Source: JAJDUF01 sp965214295 (GTDB lineage: Bacteria; Chloroflexota; UBA11872; UBA12225; JAJDUF01). From it: a DNA stretch of 64,000 nucleotides. Each line of letters starts with the position of its first letter. The stretch's first letter is position 1. A program made the translations under genes and the position numbers. Positions 1-7,020 of the stretch are shown here, in pieces. The notes under the pieces are model-generated. The model did no database searches. It was given only the letters and a program-made list of their open reading frames with translations, and was not told the DNA's origin. The stretch spans positions 930,001-994,000 of the forward strand of contig OZ243944.1 of assembly GCA_965214295.1 (NCBI GenBank), in the 5' to 3' direction.

Positions 1-1
1 C

Positions 2-445
2 GCTGCCGGGGCAGTGCCCCCCTTGGTAGGGTGGGCGGCAGTGACCGAGAGCATCGGGCTGCTCGCGCTGTACCTGTTTGCCATCATCTTCTACTGGACG
101 CCGCCGCATTTCTGGGCACTCGCGCTGCTCATCAAGGACGACTACGCCCGCGCGCGTATTCCCATGCTGCCGGTCGTGCGCGGCGGTGCCGAGACGCGGC
201 GGCAGATCGTGCTGTATTCGCTGCTCATGGTGGCGATCACGCTGCTGCTGGTTCCCTTCCAGCTGGCCGGCCCGTTCTACCTGGCGAGCGCCGTCCTGCT
301 CGGGGGACTGTTCGTCTTCTATGCGGTGCGTCTGCTGCGCGAGGCCTCGGCGTTGGCGGCCCGGCTCCTGTTCAAGTATTCGGTGGTCTACCTCTACCTC
401 ATCCTAGCGGCTATTGTGGTGGACCAGAAGTTCATCGGCGTTTAA
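2..445 (+). CDS. ctaB: Protoheme IX farnesyltransferase (heme O synthase), C-terminal part
   Basis: Heme O synthase farnesylates heme B for haem-copper oxidases and is an integral membrane UbiA-family prenyltransferase. The gene enters from outside the window; the open frame runs from base 2, so only about 147 C-terminal residues are seen. They contain the family stretch GAVPPLVGWAAV, then FYWTPPHFWALAL and KDDYARARIPMLPVV, which is the second Asp-rich substrate loop and its following helix, and at least three further hydrophobic helices. The SCO-type lipoprotein about 600 bp downstream fits a cytochrome c oxidase assembly locus, now interrupted by higA and a MITE. The family call is secure; the N-terminus is missing only because the window starts here. 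Confidence 0.93.
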   Translation, partial: AAGAVPPLVGWAAVTESIGLLALYLFAIIFYWTPPHFWALALLIKDDYARARIPMLPVVRGGAETRRQIVLYSLLMVAITLLLVPFQLAGPFYLASAVLLGGLFVFYAVRLLREASALAARLLFKYSVVYLYLILAAIVVDQKFIGV

Positions 446-520
446 CGAACGGTCCCCGGACTGCGTGACTGACTAGCGGGCGGAATGTGAGTAGACTACC
501 ACCGGTGAAGTTTGATAAAC

Positions 521-832
521 GTGAGCGTCAAGAATCGCCTACAGCCGGTGCATCCGGGCGACATATTGCGTGACGAGTTGGCCGAGCTTGGTATGTCGGT
601 TGGCGCGCTCGCCGAGGCGTTGGCTGTGCCAACCAACCGCATTATGGCGATTTTGAGGCGTGAACACGGAATTACTGCCGATATGGCACTGTGCTTGTCG
701 CGTTATTTCGGCACGACGCCGCAACTGTGGCTGAACCTACAGCAGACGTTTGAGCTGCGAGCGGCGGAGATTCAAACCGGGCAGGACATCGCGGAGCGGG
801 TAAGGCCGAGAGAGCCGGCGCTAGTTGACTGA
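521..832 (+). CDS. higA: HigA-family antitoxin (XRE HTH), apparently orphan
   Basis: A protein of about 103 residues with the HigA signature HPGDILRDELAELGMS at the N-terminus, a Cro/C1-type helix-turn-helix (VGALAEALAVPTNRIMAIL) and the typical end FGTTPQLWLNLQQTFEL. HigA proteins bind DNA and neutralise RelE-like HigB toxins, usually encoded just upstream. Only about 75 bp separate it from ctaB, so no HigB fits there, and none is seen downstream. I prefer GTG at 521 because GAAG lies about ten bases before it; a TTG at 512 would add three residues with no room for a ribosome site. The stop codon is followed after one base by a MITE-like repeat. Confidence 0.85.
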   Translation: MSVKNRLQPVHPGDILRDELAELGMSVGALAEALAVPTNRIMAILRREHGITADMALCLSRYFGTTPQLWLNLQQTFELRAAEIQTGQDIAERVRPREPALVD

Positions 833-833
833 T

Positions 834-1006
834 TAGGTTGTGTTGACATTTGAGATAGAAGACAATGCCGTCACACCCGTTGCGTCATTCAACCCCTCTC
901 GTCATTCCGGCTTCCGCCGGAATCCAGATGCCTGGGACCGTAGACCGCAACCCCGCCCCGGATTCCCACTTGCGCGGGAATGACCGGGCAATGTCAACAC
1001 AACCTA
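834..1006. mobile_element. MITE-like element with 17-bp perfect terminal inverted repeats, TA-flanked
   Basis: The 17 bases at 834-850 (TAGGTTGTGTTGACATT) are the exact reverse complement of 990-1006. The outermost base pairs read TA at both ends, as expected for an IS630/Tc1-mariner-type target duplication. The 173-bp body has no coding capacity; it holds fragments of the common 'attccgg..ccggaat' and 'gattccca..gcgggaatgac' repeats. It sits directly after the higA stop and ends 27 bp before the SCO gene, so it may carry part of that gene's 5' region. The TIRs are seen directly; the transposase family is inferred. Confidence 0.72.
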
Positions 1007-1033
1007 GTGGTCCGGCCGGGAACCTCTCGTGAC

Positions 1034-1651
1034 ATGAAGACTGCGACGAGGCGCGTCCTCGGTGGCGTCGGGTTGGGGCTGGCGGCGGCCGCGCTGGCCG
1101 GGTGCGGCGCGGCCGCGAAGGAGCTGCCGAGCTACGGCGCGGCGCCGTCCTTCGCGCTGACCGATCAACACGGGCAGCCGTTCGGTAGTGCGGATATCGG
1201 CCAGCGGACGGCGTTGGTCAGCTTCGTCTTTACGACCTGTACGGAGTGGTGCCCAGTCCTCAGCCCCAAGCTGCGCGCGGCACAGGAGCAGCTCCGCGCC
1301 GATGGCTTGCTCGGCAGCAAGGTGCTGCTACTCTCCATCACCGTAGACCCACAACGGGATACCCCGGCCAAGCTGGCGGCCTATGCCCGGCGCTACGCGG
1401 CCGATCCGAGCCACTGGCGCTTCCTGACGGGGACTCCTGCCGAGATACAGCGTGTAGTCGTCGGTGGTTTTCGGGTAGGGTTGCTGCATCCGGCGCCAGC
1501 GGCGAGCGGCAGTGCAGCGGTGCCGCTGGCGATCACGCACAGCAACCGCTTCGTGATCGTAGACGGGGCCGGGGAAATCCGCAGCTACCTCCGCGGTGAG
1601 GAGGTCACGCCCGACGAGATTGTGCGTACCATTCGGAAGGTCGTTGTGTAG
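1034..1651 (+). CDS. SCO1/SenC-family copper chaperone lipoprotein
   Basis: Thioredoxin-fold protein of 205 residues that delivers copper to the CuA site of cytochrome c oxidase subunit II. The N-terminus is a lipoprotein signal (hydrophobic stretch ending LAGC). The copper site is visible as CTEWCP (two Cys spaced by three residues) after SFVFTT, and the later His lies in ITHSNRFVIVD. I chose the ATG at 1034, which places the signal peptide correctly; an in-frame ATG at 980 lies inside the MITE and is unlikely. Nearness to ctaB supports a role in oxidase assembly. Confidence 0.9.
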   Translation: MKTATRRVLGGVGLGLAAAALAGCGAAAKELPSYGAAPSFALTDQHGQPFGSADIGQRTALVSFVFTTCTEWCPVLSPKLRAAQEQLRADGLLGSKVLLLSITVDPQRDTPAKLAAYARRYAADPSHWRFLTGTPAEIQRVVVGGFRVGLLHPAPAASGSAAVPLAITHSNRFVIVDGAGEIRSYLRGEEVTPDEIVRTIRKVVV

Positions 1652-1751
1652 ACCGGTGGGGCGCCGTGGCTAGTGGCCAGTGATTAGTGGGCAGTGGCCG
1701 TTATCCTAACGTGGCCCTTATCCTGGGAGTGAAAGGGAGCAAGGAAGAGCG

Positions 1752-2699
1752 ATGAGCAAGTTACAAGTGGCGCTGATCGGCTGTGGCGGGCGCGGGCGCG
1801 GGTATCTCCAGGAGTTGACGAGCTTCGACGACGTAGACGTGGTGGCAGTGTGCGATCCGGTGGCGGCTGTGCGGGAGCCGGCGGCGGCCGAGTTCGGGGT
1901 GCCGCGCCAGTATGCGTCCATCGAGGACATGCTGGACGGCGAGACGCTCGACGCCGTGTTCGTAGCAACCCCAGCGCATCTGAACGCCAAGTGCGCGCTG
2001 CCCTGCCTGGAACGCGGGGTCAATACGCTGCTGGAGAAGCCCCCGGGCTTGAGCGTCGCCGAGACGACAGGGATACGCGATGCCGCGCGGCGCACGGGCG
2101 CAAAGGCGATGGTCGGCTGGCAGCGCCGCTTCAATCCCTTCATCCGGCAAGCGCGGCGGATGATCGAGGAGCGCGGTCCAATCGTGCAGCTGGTCGGTGA
2201 GTTCCACAAGAGCATCACCGGGCTGGAGGCTGCGGGACGCTGGCCGGAACAGGTCATGGACAACATGCTCCTGGAGAGTCCCATCCATGCCATAGATGTC
2301 ACGCGGGCGCTGGCCGGTGGCGAGGTCGTCGAGGTGCATAGCGTGGTGCAGCGGCGGCTTTCACGTTACAAGGATGTCCACGCAGCGCTGGTGCTCTTCG
2401 ACAACGGCTGCATATTACAGGTGAGCGCCGCCTACACGAGTGGTGGCCGGCTGGAGCGGTATGAGCTTCACGGGCACGACATCTCGGCATACCTGGAGGG
2501 CGTCTCGGGAGGCGTAGCGGTCTACGACGGCCAAACGCACGAGTTGGCCGGAGAAGGGTCGGCGGCTACGGTAGCGCAGAACCGCTTCTTCCTCGACTGC
2601 ATCAAAGAAGATCGTCCGGTGACGCTGCCCGCTGCCAACCTCGACGAGGCCGTCAAGACCATGGAACTGGCCGAGCGGATTCTGGCTGGGTTGCGCTGA
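1752..2699 (+). CDS. Gfo/Idh/MocA-family NAD(P)-dependent oxidoreductase
   Basis: A 315-residue sugar/inositol-type dehydrogenase. It has an N-terminal Rossmann fold with VALIGCGGRGRGYLQEL, an acidic residue ending strand two (VAVCDP), and the family motif EKPPGL at about residue 97, followed by a C-terminal alpha/beta substrate domain. AAGGAAGAG precedes the ATG. It is a close paralogue of the gene at 40841-41806: both share GCGGRxRG, FxATPxHxNAxxALPCLERGVNTLxEKPPG and the end FFLDCIKEDRPVTLPAA. The substrate cannot be read from sequence. It stands alone, convergent with the next gene. Confidence 0.9.
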   Translation: MSKLQVALIGCGGRGRGYLQELTSFDDVDVVAVCDPVAAVREPAAAEFGVPRQYASIEDMLDGETLDAVFVATPAHLNAKCALPCLERGVNTLLEKPPGLSVAETTGIRDAARRTGAKAMVGWQRRFNPFIRQARRMIEERGPIVQLVGEFHKSITGLEAAGRWPEQVMDNMLLESPIHAIDVTRALAGGEVVEVHSVVQRRLSRYKDVHAALVLFDNGCILQVSAAYTSGGRLERYELHGHDISAYLEGVSGGVAVYDGQTHELAGEGSAATVAQNRFFLDCIKEDRPVTLPAANLDEAVKTMELAERILAGLR

Positions 2700-2713
2700 T
2701 CGCCTCACCCTCT

Positions 2714-2731
2714 GACGGGCCAAAGCCGCAC
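2714..2731 (+). repeat. Isolated left arm of the 45-bp palindromic element
   Basis: GACGGGCCAAAGCCGCAC at 2714-2731 matches the left arm and 5' flank of the copy at 32970-33008. No matching right arm follows. It is intergenic, just after an oxidoreductase gene, and is best read as a decayed or half copy. Confidence 0.5.
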
Positions 2732-2813
2732 GTGGAGAGGGAGGATATGGCGGCCGGTTGCTGCGCGGACTCCCACTCCCTGGAGGGACTGGGCCGGGGG
2801 TGAGGTCCCGGTC

Positions 2814-3884
2814 CTACCGATACAGATCGTCCACGGCCACGGGCTGGCCGCCGGCGTTGGCGGAGCGATAGGCGGCGTCCAGCATTTCGACCACCCGCAG
2901 ACCCACCGCGCCCGGCGAGCCGTTCGGCGCCCGGCCGAGGATCACGTCTACCAGATGGTTGGCGGTGGCAAAGCGCGGGTACGACTCGTCGCCGTAGAGG
3001 GGACCGTAACGTTGCTCCGTCCCGTCGTGCTTGCGGACGGTCAGCGTGCCTTGCACTTGCTCCAGTAGCAGATAGCCGTTGGCACAATAGACGCGAATAT
3101 CGAGCTGACCCGGATCACCCACCCCGATGTTGCCGGTGCTGCCGAACACCCCCACTGCGCCACCGTCGAACTGCACCGCCATGGCATCGACCAGATCAAC
3201 GGGTACGTCGTAGTTGTTCATAAAGGCGGTGACACTCTGGGCGCGTAGTCCGGTAATGAAGAAGAGCGATCCGGCGGAGTGGGTGATCTGCAAGTGGGCC
3301 TGCCCGCCACCGGAGCGCTGCGCGTCGGCATAGACGTTGCCGGGGCCGGTCACGGGGAACCGGAAGACCGGCCGATAGGCCTCCGGGTTAGCACGGTAAT
3401 ACTCCACGACCATGGAAGCGAACAGGCAGGAGGTGTGCTGAACGGGGCCAAGCTCCCCGGACGCGAGCACGTCGCGGGCGGTGCGCGTGATGTCGGTGAA
3501 GTGCCAGGGATAGCCGACGATGATCTCCCGCTCCTGGGCCGCTGCGAGGTCGAGCAGGGCGCGTCCGTCCTGGGCGGTCAGCACCATGGGCTTTTCAAGC
3601 ATGATGTGCAGCCCGGCTGCGAGACATTGCCGGGCGACGGCGTAGTGCGCGGCGTGGTAGACGGCGACGACGGCACCATCGAGCGACTCATTGGCCAGCA
3701 GCGCGCCAACGTCGTCGTAGGTCCGGTCAATGCCGTAACGCTCGGCTGCCGCGGCGAGCGCCGGCGGGTTGCGGTCGCAGAGGGCGACCAGCTCGGCGTC
3801 AGGGTGCGCGATCAAGCCCGGAATATGGGTATAGGTAGACCACCACCCCGTCCCGATGACCGCGACGCGCGCCTGCTCTGCCAT
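2814..3884 (-). CDS. Gfo/Idh/MocA-family oxidoreductase
   Basis: A 356-residue protein with a Rossmann N-terminus (VAVIGTGWWSTYTHIPGL), ALCDRN closing the second strand, and EKPMVLT at about residue 95. The C-terminal domain contains RSGGGQAHLQITHSAG, typical of the GFO_IDH_MocA_C sheet. The ATG at 3884 is preceded by AGGTG; a GTG five codons upstream sits directly on an AGGAGGT and is less likely. It is not closely similar to the neighbouring 1752 gene. Convergent with that gene; substrate unknown. Confidence 0.88.
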   Translation of the reverse strand: MAEQARVAVIGTGWWSTYTHIPGLIAHPDAELVALCDRNPPALAAAAERYGIDRTYDDVGALLANESLDGAVVAVYHAAHYAVARQCLAAGLHIMLEKPMVLTAQDGRALLDLAAAQEREIIVGYPWHFTDITRTARDVLASGELGPVQHTSCLFASMVVEYYRANPEAYRPVFRFPVTGPGNVYADAQRSGGGQAHLQITHSAGSLFFITGLRAQSVTAFMNNYDVPVDLVDAMAVQFDGGAVGVFGSTGNIGVGDPGQLDIRVYCANGYLLLEQVQGTLTVRKHDGTEQRYGPLYGDESYPRFATANHLVDVILGRAPNGSPGAVGLRVVEMLDAAYRSANAGGQPVAVDDLYR

Positions 3885-4198
3885 ATCGCACCTACCCACA
3901 CCTCCTTATGAGTGGAGGCGTTCGTGTGGAGATGAGTATACCTACTCTCCTGTGCGCGACGGAGGCGGTCGTGGGCCGGCGAGACGCGGTGCGTGTCCCC
4001 ATCCAGTGCTGCCTGTGTGCCAGAGTGTCTTGCATCCGCCAACCTCCCGTCAGTGTGTCCATATTGGACTGGTGGGGGGTAGACAACAGGGAGTAGAGAG
4101 TGGACTGTGCGCCTCACCCCCCGGCCTCCCGTCACCGGCAGACTCCCCCTCTCTACCGCTCGGCGACGGGGGGCGGCTTGCACGGGAATGATGGCGGC

Positions 4199-4221
4199 CA
4201 GGGCGCGATGAATCGCGCCCC
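4199..4221. repeat. Short palindrome AGGGCGCGATGAATCGCGCCC
   Basis: A near-perfect inverted repeat (GGGCGCGAT / ATCGCGCCC) in a gene-free region. It has the same layout as the palindrome at 40794-40821: a GC arm, an AT-containing centre and CCCCTAC at the end. Confidence 0.6.
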
Positions 4222-4240
4222 TACGACGCGGCCTGGAGTC

Positions 4241-4347
4241 CCTTTCCAAAGTCGCCGCCAAACCTGTCATTCTGAGCGGAGAGAAGAATCTCGGCCACAG
4301 GAGAGCGACCCCTCGCTCCGCTCAGGGTGATATATGGAAAGGCCCTG
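4241..4347. repeat. Dispersed ~110-bp repeat, degraded copy
   Basis: It begins CCTTTCCAAAGTCGCCGCC and ends TGGAAAGGCCCTG. The interior GTCATTCTGAGCGGAG.. is shared with 25207-25320 and, inverted, with 53589-53733. Its left terminus is slightly degenerate compared with the clean 14-bp inverted termini of the 25207 copy. Confidence 0.75.
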
Positions 4348-4487
4348 CGCGGCCTGAACCTACCCTTGTCGGTGGGTACCCAGACGGTTATGCTCCTAGG
4401 AAGGGCGAGTCTCAGTACCGACCGGTGATGTACGGTTGGCTGGCTATGGGTACACGGGGAGTGAACCTACGTAAGGAGGATAGACGT

Positions 4488-5231
4488 ATGTTTGAACCGT
4501 TCACCGCTGAAGCCTTACGCACTGTGCTACGCGCGCGAGCTGAAGCAGAGTCCCTTAACCATCACTGGATGGGGACGGAGCATGTCCTGCTTGCGCTGAC
4601 TAAGCCCTACCCGGACGATATGGTAGCAGCCCGGCAAATCCTCCGGCAGATTGGTGTAGCAGATGCAGCCATTCGCAGTGAAGTCCTTGAGATCATTCCG
4701 CCCAACGAGGCATCCGGCGAGGCTGGGGAGCCGCAGCCCACGCCGCGGTTGCGGTACGTGCTCAGGCGGTCGGTACAGCTGGCGGCGGCCATCGGCCATA
4801 CGCACGTCGGGACCGAGCACCTCCTGCTGGGACTCCTGTGGGAGCGGGGGGGAATTGCCGGCCAGATTCTGCGCCGTCACGGCGTTGCTTTCGAGCCGCT
4901 CCTGGAGCGCGTTCGCCGGCGGCAACGAACCGACGAAACCGTCCCGCCGGAGCGGCAGTGGCCGCTGGTTCCCGTCACCTCGGGCGCGGCACGTATTCCT
5001 GAGCTGGCGCACCAGCAGGCGGTGCATAATGGGGCAGCCGGTCGCGTGGGCACGCAGCACCACTTGCTGGCCTTGATGGCAGAGTCGGACGGCCTCGCCG
5101 CCAAGGCGCTCGAATCATTCGGGATTACGTATGACGTGCTCAAGGAGCGGCTGGCGGAGATCGGTGTGGCCGGCACCGCCGATGCCCCGGAGCGGCTACA
5201 GGTGCCGGGGGTGAGCATGGAGAGGGGCTAG
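4488..5231 (+). CDS. Clp N-terminal-domain protein without ATPase modules
   Basis: A 247-residue protein made of Clp_N (ClpA/ClpC amino-terminal) repeat halves: FTAEALRTVLRARAEAES..HHWMGTEHVLLAL, then LRYVLRRSVQLAAAIGHTHVGTEHLLLGLL, then IPELAHQQAVHNGAAGRVGTQHHLLALM. There is no Walker motif and it ends well short of an AAA+ domain. Clp_N domains bind substrates and adaptors, so this is probably an accessory or decoy for the ClpC encoded at 43698-46166 (inference). AAGGAGGA at 4473-4480 fixes the ATG at 4488; the longer frame upstream is not needed. Confidence 0.85.
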   Translation: MFEPFTAEALRTVLRARAEAESLNHHWMGTEHVLLALTKPYPDDMVAARQILRQIGVADAAIRSEVLEIIPPNEASGEAGEPQPTPRLRYVLRRSVQLAAAIGHTHVGTEHLLLGLLWERGGIAGQILRRHGVAFEPLLERVRRRQRTDETVPPERQWPLVPVTSGAARIPELAHQQAVHNGAAGRVGTQHHLLALMAESDGLAAKALESFGITYDVLKERLAEIGVAGTADAPERLQVPGVSMERG

Positions 5232-5233
5232 GA

Positions 5234-5674
5234 CTAGGCTCCGTTCTCGCTGGCGTGGGCGGCGACGGCGACCGTTACCTTGGTTGCCACGGCAACCGCT
5301 CGGTATAGTGGTCACCTGTCTTTGTAGACCGCGACAAGCTGCTCCGCTTGCTCCTGCAAGAGGCCGTGGAGGTCGAAGCGGAGGCTGATGCTGGCGAAAT
5401 CGGCCAGGTGATCGGGGTGTCGTGCTCCTTCGATGGCGACCTCGGCCCGTTGCAGCGGGAAGCCATCCTCTGCGGCGCGGCCCTCGACCAGGAGCGCCCC
5501 ACACGCCGAGATACCGGCCAGGAACGACTCCGCCGGGGTCAGCGCCTCGGCGGGGCCGCCGGCGTGCCCGGCGTGGTCAATCACGAAATGGTTGGTCCGG
5601 GCGCTATTCAGCGACCGGCCGGGGATGCCGCTGGTCACCGACCGAACCCGATTGATCTGCATGCCAGTACTCAT
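5234..5674 (-). CDS. OsmC-family peroxiredoxin-like protein, candidate selenoprotein (in-frame TGA)
   Basis: OsmC/Ohr-fold proteins are thiol peroxidases with two conserved cysteines. The first is visible in LAGISACGALLVEG. The frame then stops at TGA (5312-5314) after VAVYKDR. Reading through gives PLYRAVAVATKVTVAVAAHA and a TAG at 5234-5236. In the family this segment normally reads DRCPVxxT..PV.V, so TGA sits exactly where the second Cys belongs. A hairpin follows at 5276-5305. OsmC-like selenoproteins have been reported in metagenomic selenoproteome surveys (from memory). Alternatives are a Cys-to-stop mutation or a sequencing error. Start: ATG 5674 with AGG upstream; ATG 5689 is also possible. 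No Sec machinery lies in this window. Confidence 0.62.
5276..5305 (-). promoter_or_regulatory. SECIS-like hairpin just downstream of the in-frame TGA
   Basis: Counting from the base after UGA on the transcript, bases 15-20 (GGUUGC) pair with 25-30 (GCAACC) around the loop CGUG, which has G at its second position. Below an internal loop, UACC (7-10) pairs with GGUA (33-36). The apical loop begins about 20 nt after UGA. This fits the bacterial SECIS consensus: a short apical loop 16-37 nt after UGA, with G among its first two bases. The GGUUGC stem also resembles that of E. coli fdhF. Pairing was read by eye. Confidence 0.5.
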
Positions 5675-5812
5675 CCGGCTACCTGCCATTCGCCATCCGG
5701 CGCCTCATACGCCTCACAGATCCGCTGGCTCATTCCCTTATTCCCTCCCACGCCGGCCGTCCAGTCTAGTGAGCAGTGTGGCGCCGTCGCTGTGGTGGCG
5801 CCCCGTCGGTTC

Positions 5813-6134
5813 CTAGCCCCAGAGGCGCAACAGTGCCGCCAATACGGTCAAGCCGGCCAGCATCACGCCGGCGAGGGTCCACGTCATTAGCCGGAGCTGG
5901 CGCTCGAAATCCGCCCGTAGCTGTGCCATATCAGCTCGTAGCCGCTCGCTGTCAGTCTGCAGGTCCGCAAAGCCTGCGTGCATCTCAGTCCGCAGGTCTG
6001 CAACGTCCGCCTTCCGCCTTGGTGGCGAAGTGCAGTAGCTGGCCCTCTATGCGCCCTAGCCGGTCATGAATCTCGGTCAGCAGCGCGGCATCCACTACCG
6101 GCATCTCCGGTGCCGGTGCCGTCTCGGTCGTCAT
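5813..6134 (-). pseudogene. Coiled-coil protein with C-terminal membrane anchor, frameshifted by a 7-bp duplication
   Basis: The start at 6134 has GGGAGGAGGG before it. The first frame gives about 41 sensible residues (TEIHDRLGRIEGQLLHFATKA) and then ends early. Shifting frame at 6007-6020 restores ADVADLRTEMHAGFADLQTD, a heptad-like helix, and a C-terminal membrane segment (TWTLAGVMLAGLTVLAALL) ending at 5813. The shift coincides with a perfect tandem duplication (CCGCCTT twice on the plus strand); one copy would give a continuous frame of about 104 codons. This resembles small bacterial coiled-coil/TM proteins. It could be a pseudogene, slipped-strand variation or an assembly error. Confidence 0.6.
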
Positions 6135-6206
6135 TCCTGCCCTCCTCCCTTGCGGCGGCGGCTCCACGTTCGGCAGCGCATTGCAGGGCCAGTGTCACTG
6201 CTGTTT

Positions 6207-6419
6207 TTACTTTGGCAGCCAGCGGCGCAAATACTTTGTGACTACTACATGATAACCGAGAGCGGAAACTGCCCCCGTTCCTCCAAACGTCAGGGCTACG
6301 TCTATAAAGGCGGTCACTGGATCACTTGCCTCAATCATACCGCCTGTAGCCCCCCAGAAGATCCAACCCAGAACGGCGCCAAACAAGAAGCCTACGACGA
6401 TAGCGGTTATCTGAGCCAT
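6207..6419 (-). CDS. Small membrane protein of unknown function
   Basis: Seventy residues with a hydrophobic N-terminal helix (ITAIVVGFLFGAVLGWIFWG) rich in Gly, a short polar stretch (EASDP) and a second hydrophobic helix (DVALTFGGTGAVSALGYHVVV) followed by KYLRRWLPK, so two membrane segments with a basic tail. AAAGGAG lies at good distance before the ATG. I do not recognise a family. It lies in the same orientation as the frameshifted coiled-coil gene downstream and may be co-transcribed with it. Confidence 0.5.
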   Translation of the reverse strand: MAQITAIVVGFLFGAVLGWIFWGATGGMIEASDPVTAFIDVALTFGGTGAVSALGYHVVVTKYLRRWLPK

Positions 6420-6849
6420 AGGCTACTCCTTTACCGAGAGGACTGCTTGGCGCCTGCTGTGGATTCCCGCTTGCGCGGGAATGACGGATGGGAGGTATTT
6501 TATAGCAATGACGGGGAAGTGCCAACAGAGCCTAGCCCGTAGCCCAGTCCATAGCAAGGAGCCTGGGCCGTCAGCGCCGGGCAGAGACGTGCAGCGGCGG
6601 CCCTGGGGCGGGTTGGTCAGGATCAGGAGGGCACGAGGCTGGCTACGGCTTGACCGGCAAGAGCCGCGCTGGTCGTGAGACCAAGCCAGTAGATGCTTGA
6701 GGTCACTCGTCCCGGTGGTAGTCCTACCGGCCGGGACCGACCATCGCTCGTACCGAGCGAGCGCACGCGCTGGTGCCGCCACCGTGCCCAGATAAGCGCT
6801 CCGGCACAGCCGGCGGCAATCACCAAACGAATCGCGGCCTGCAACTCCA
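6420..6849. other. Repeat-bearing stretch with one doubtful small ORF
   Basis: Contains the palindrome ATTCCCGCTTGCGCGGGAAT (6463-6482), a member of the dispersed 'GGATTCCCGC..GCGGGAATGAC' family, and otherwise only the weak reading frame listed separately at 6623-6850. I see nothing else here. Confidence 0.5.
6463..6482. repeat. Palindrome ATTCCCGCTTGCGCGGGAAT
   Basis: A hairpin of eight paired bases (ATTCCCGC/GCGGGAAT) around TTGC. Related hairpins occur at 21007-21026 and, degraded, near 960-983, 27575-27657 and 62305-62325. Confidence 0.8.
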
Positions 6850-6850
6850 T
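6623..6850 (-). CDS. Possible small two-helix membrane protein
   Basis: From ATG 6850 the frame encodes 75 residues: a hydrophobic start (AIRLVIAAGCAGALIWA), an Arg-rich stretch, and a second moderately hydrophobic helix (SSIYWLGLTTSAALAGQAV). GGGGAGACGC precedes the ATG. No family is recognised. GC-rich DNA readily gives such frames by chance, so this is listed with low confidence. It lies 170 bp downstream of hisB in the same direction. Confidence 0.28.
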   Translation of the reverse strand: MELQAAIRLVIAAGCAGALIWARWRHQRVRSLGTSDGRSRPVGLPPGRVTSSIYWLGLTTSAALAGQAVASLVPS

Positions 6851-7020
6851 TGCGTCTCCCCGTGCGACGTTGCGAGTGAGATGTGGCGGAGACATCGGGG
6901 ATGCCTCGTGTCATCAGCCGTACCGGGCATCGCCATGCACCGCGGAGTAGATGCAGTGAAAAGAACGATTCGGGCCGAGATGGAGTCGCAGCGGCAGGAC
7001 GCGCCGCGCCGCAAGGCCCG

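Larger units (their letters stand above)
3885..4487. other. Gene-free 600-bp region rich in dispersed repeats
   Basis: No convincing gene is present on either strand. The stretch holds a fragment of the 'cctcaccccc..ctctctaccgctcggcga' repeat near 4109-4170, a palindrome at 4199-4221 and a degraded repeat at 4241-4347. The last 30 bases carry AAGGAGGA, the ribosome site of the next gene. Confidence 0.6.

Noticed and set aside
5312..5314. General reassignment of TGA to an amino acid
   Set aside because: Many intact genes here end normally at TGA, and other conserved genes show no internal TGA.
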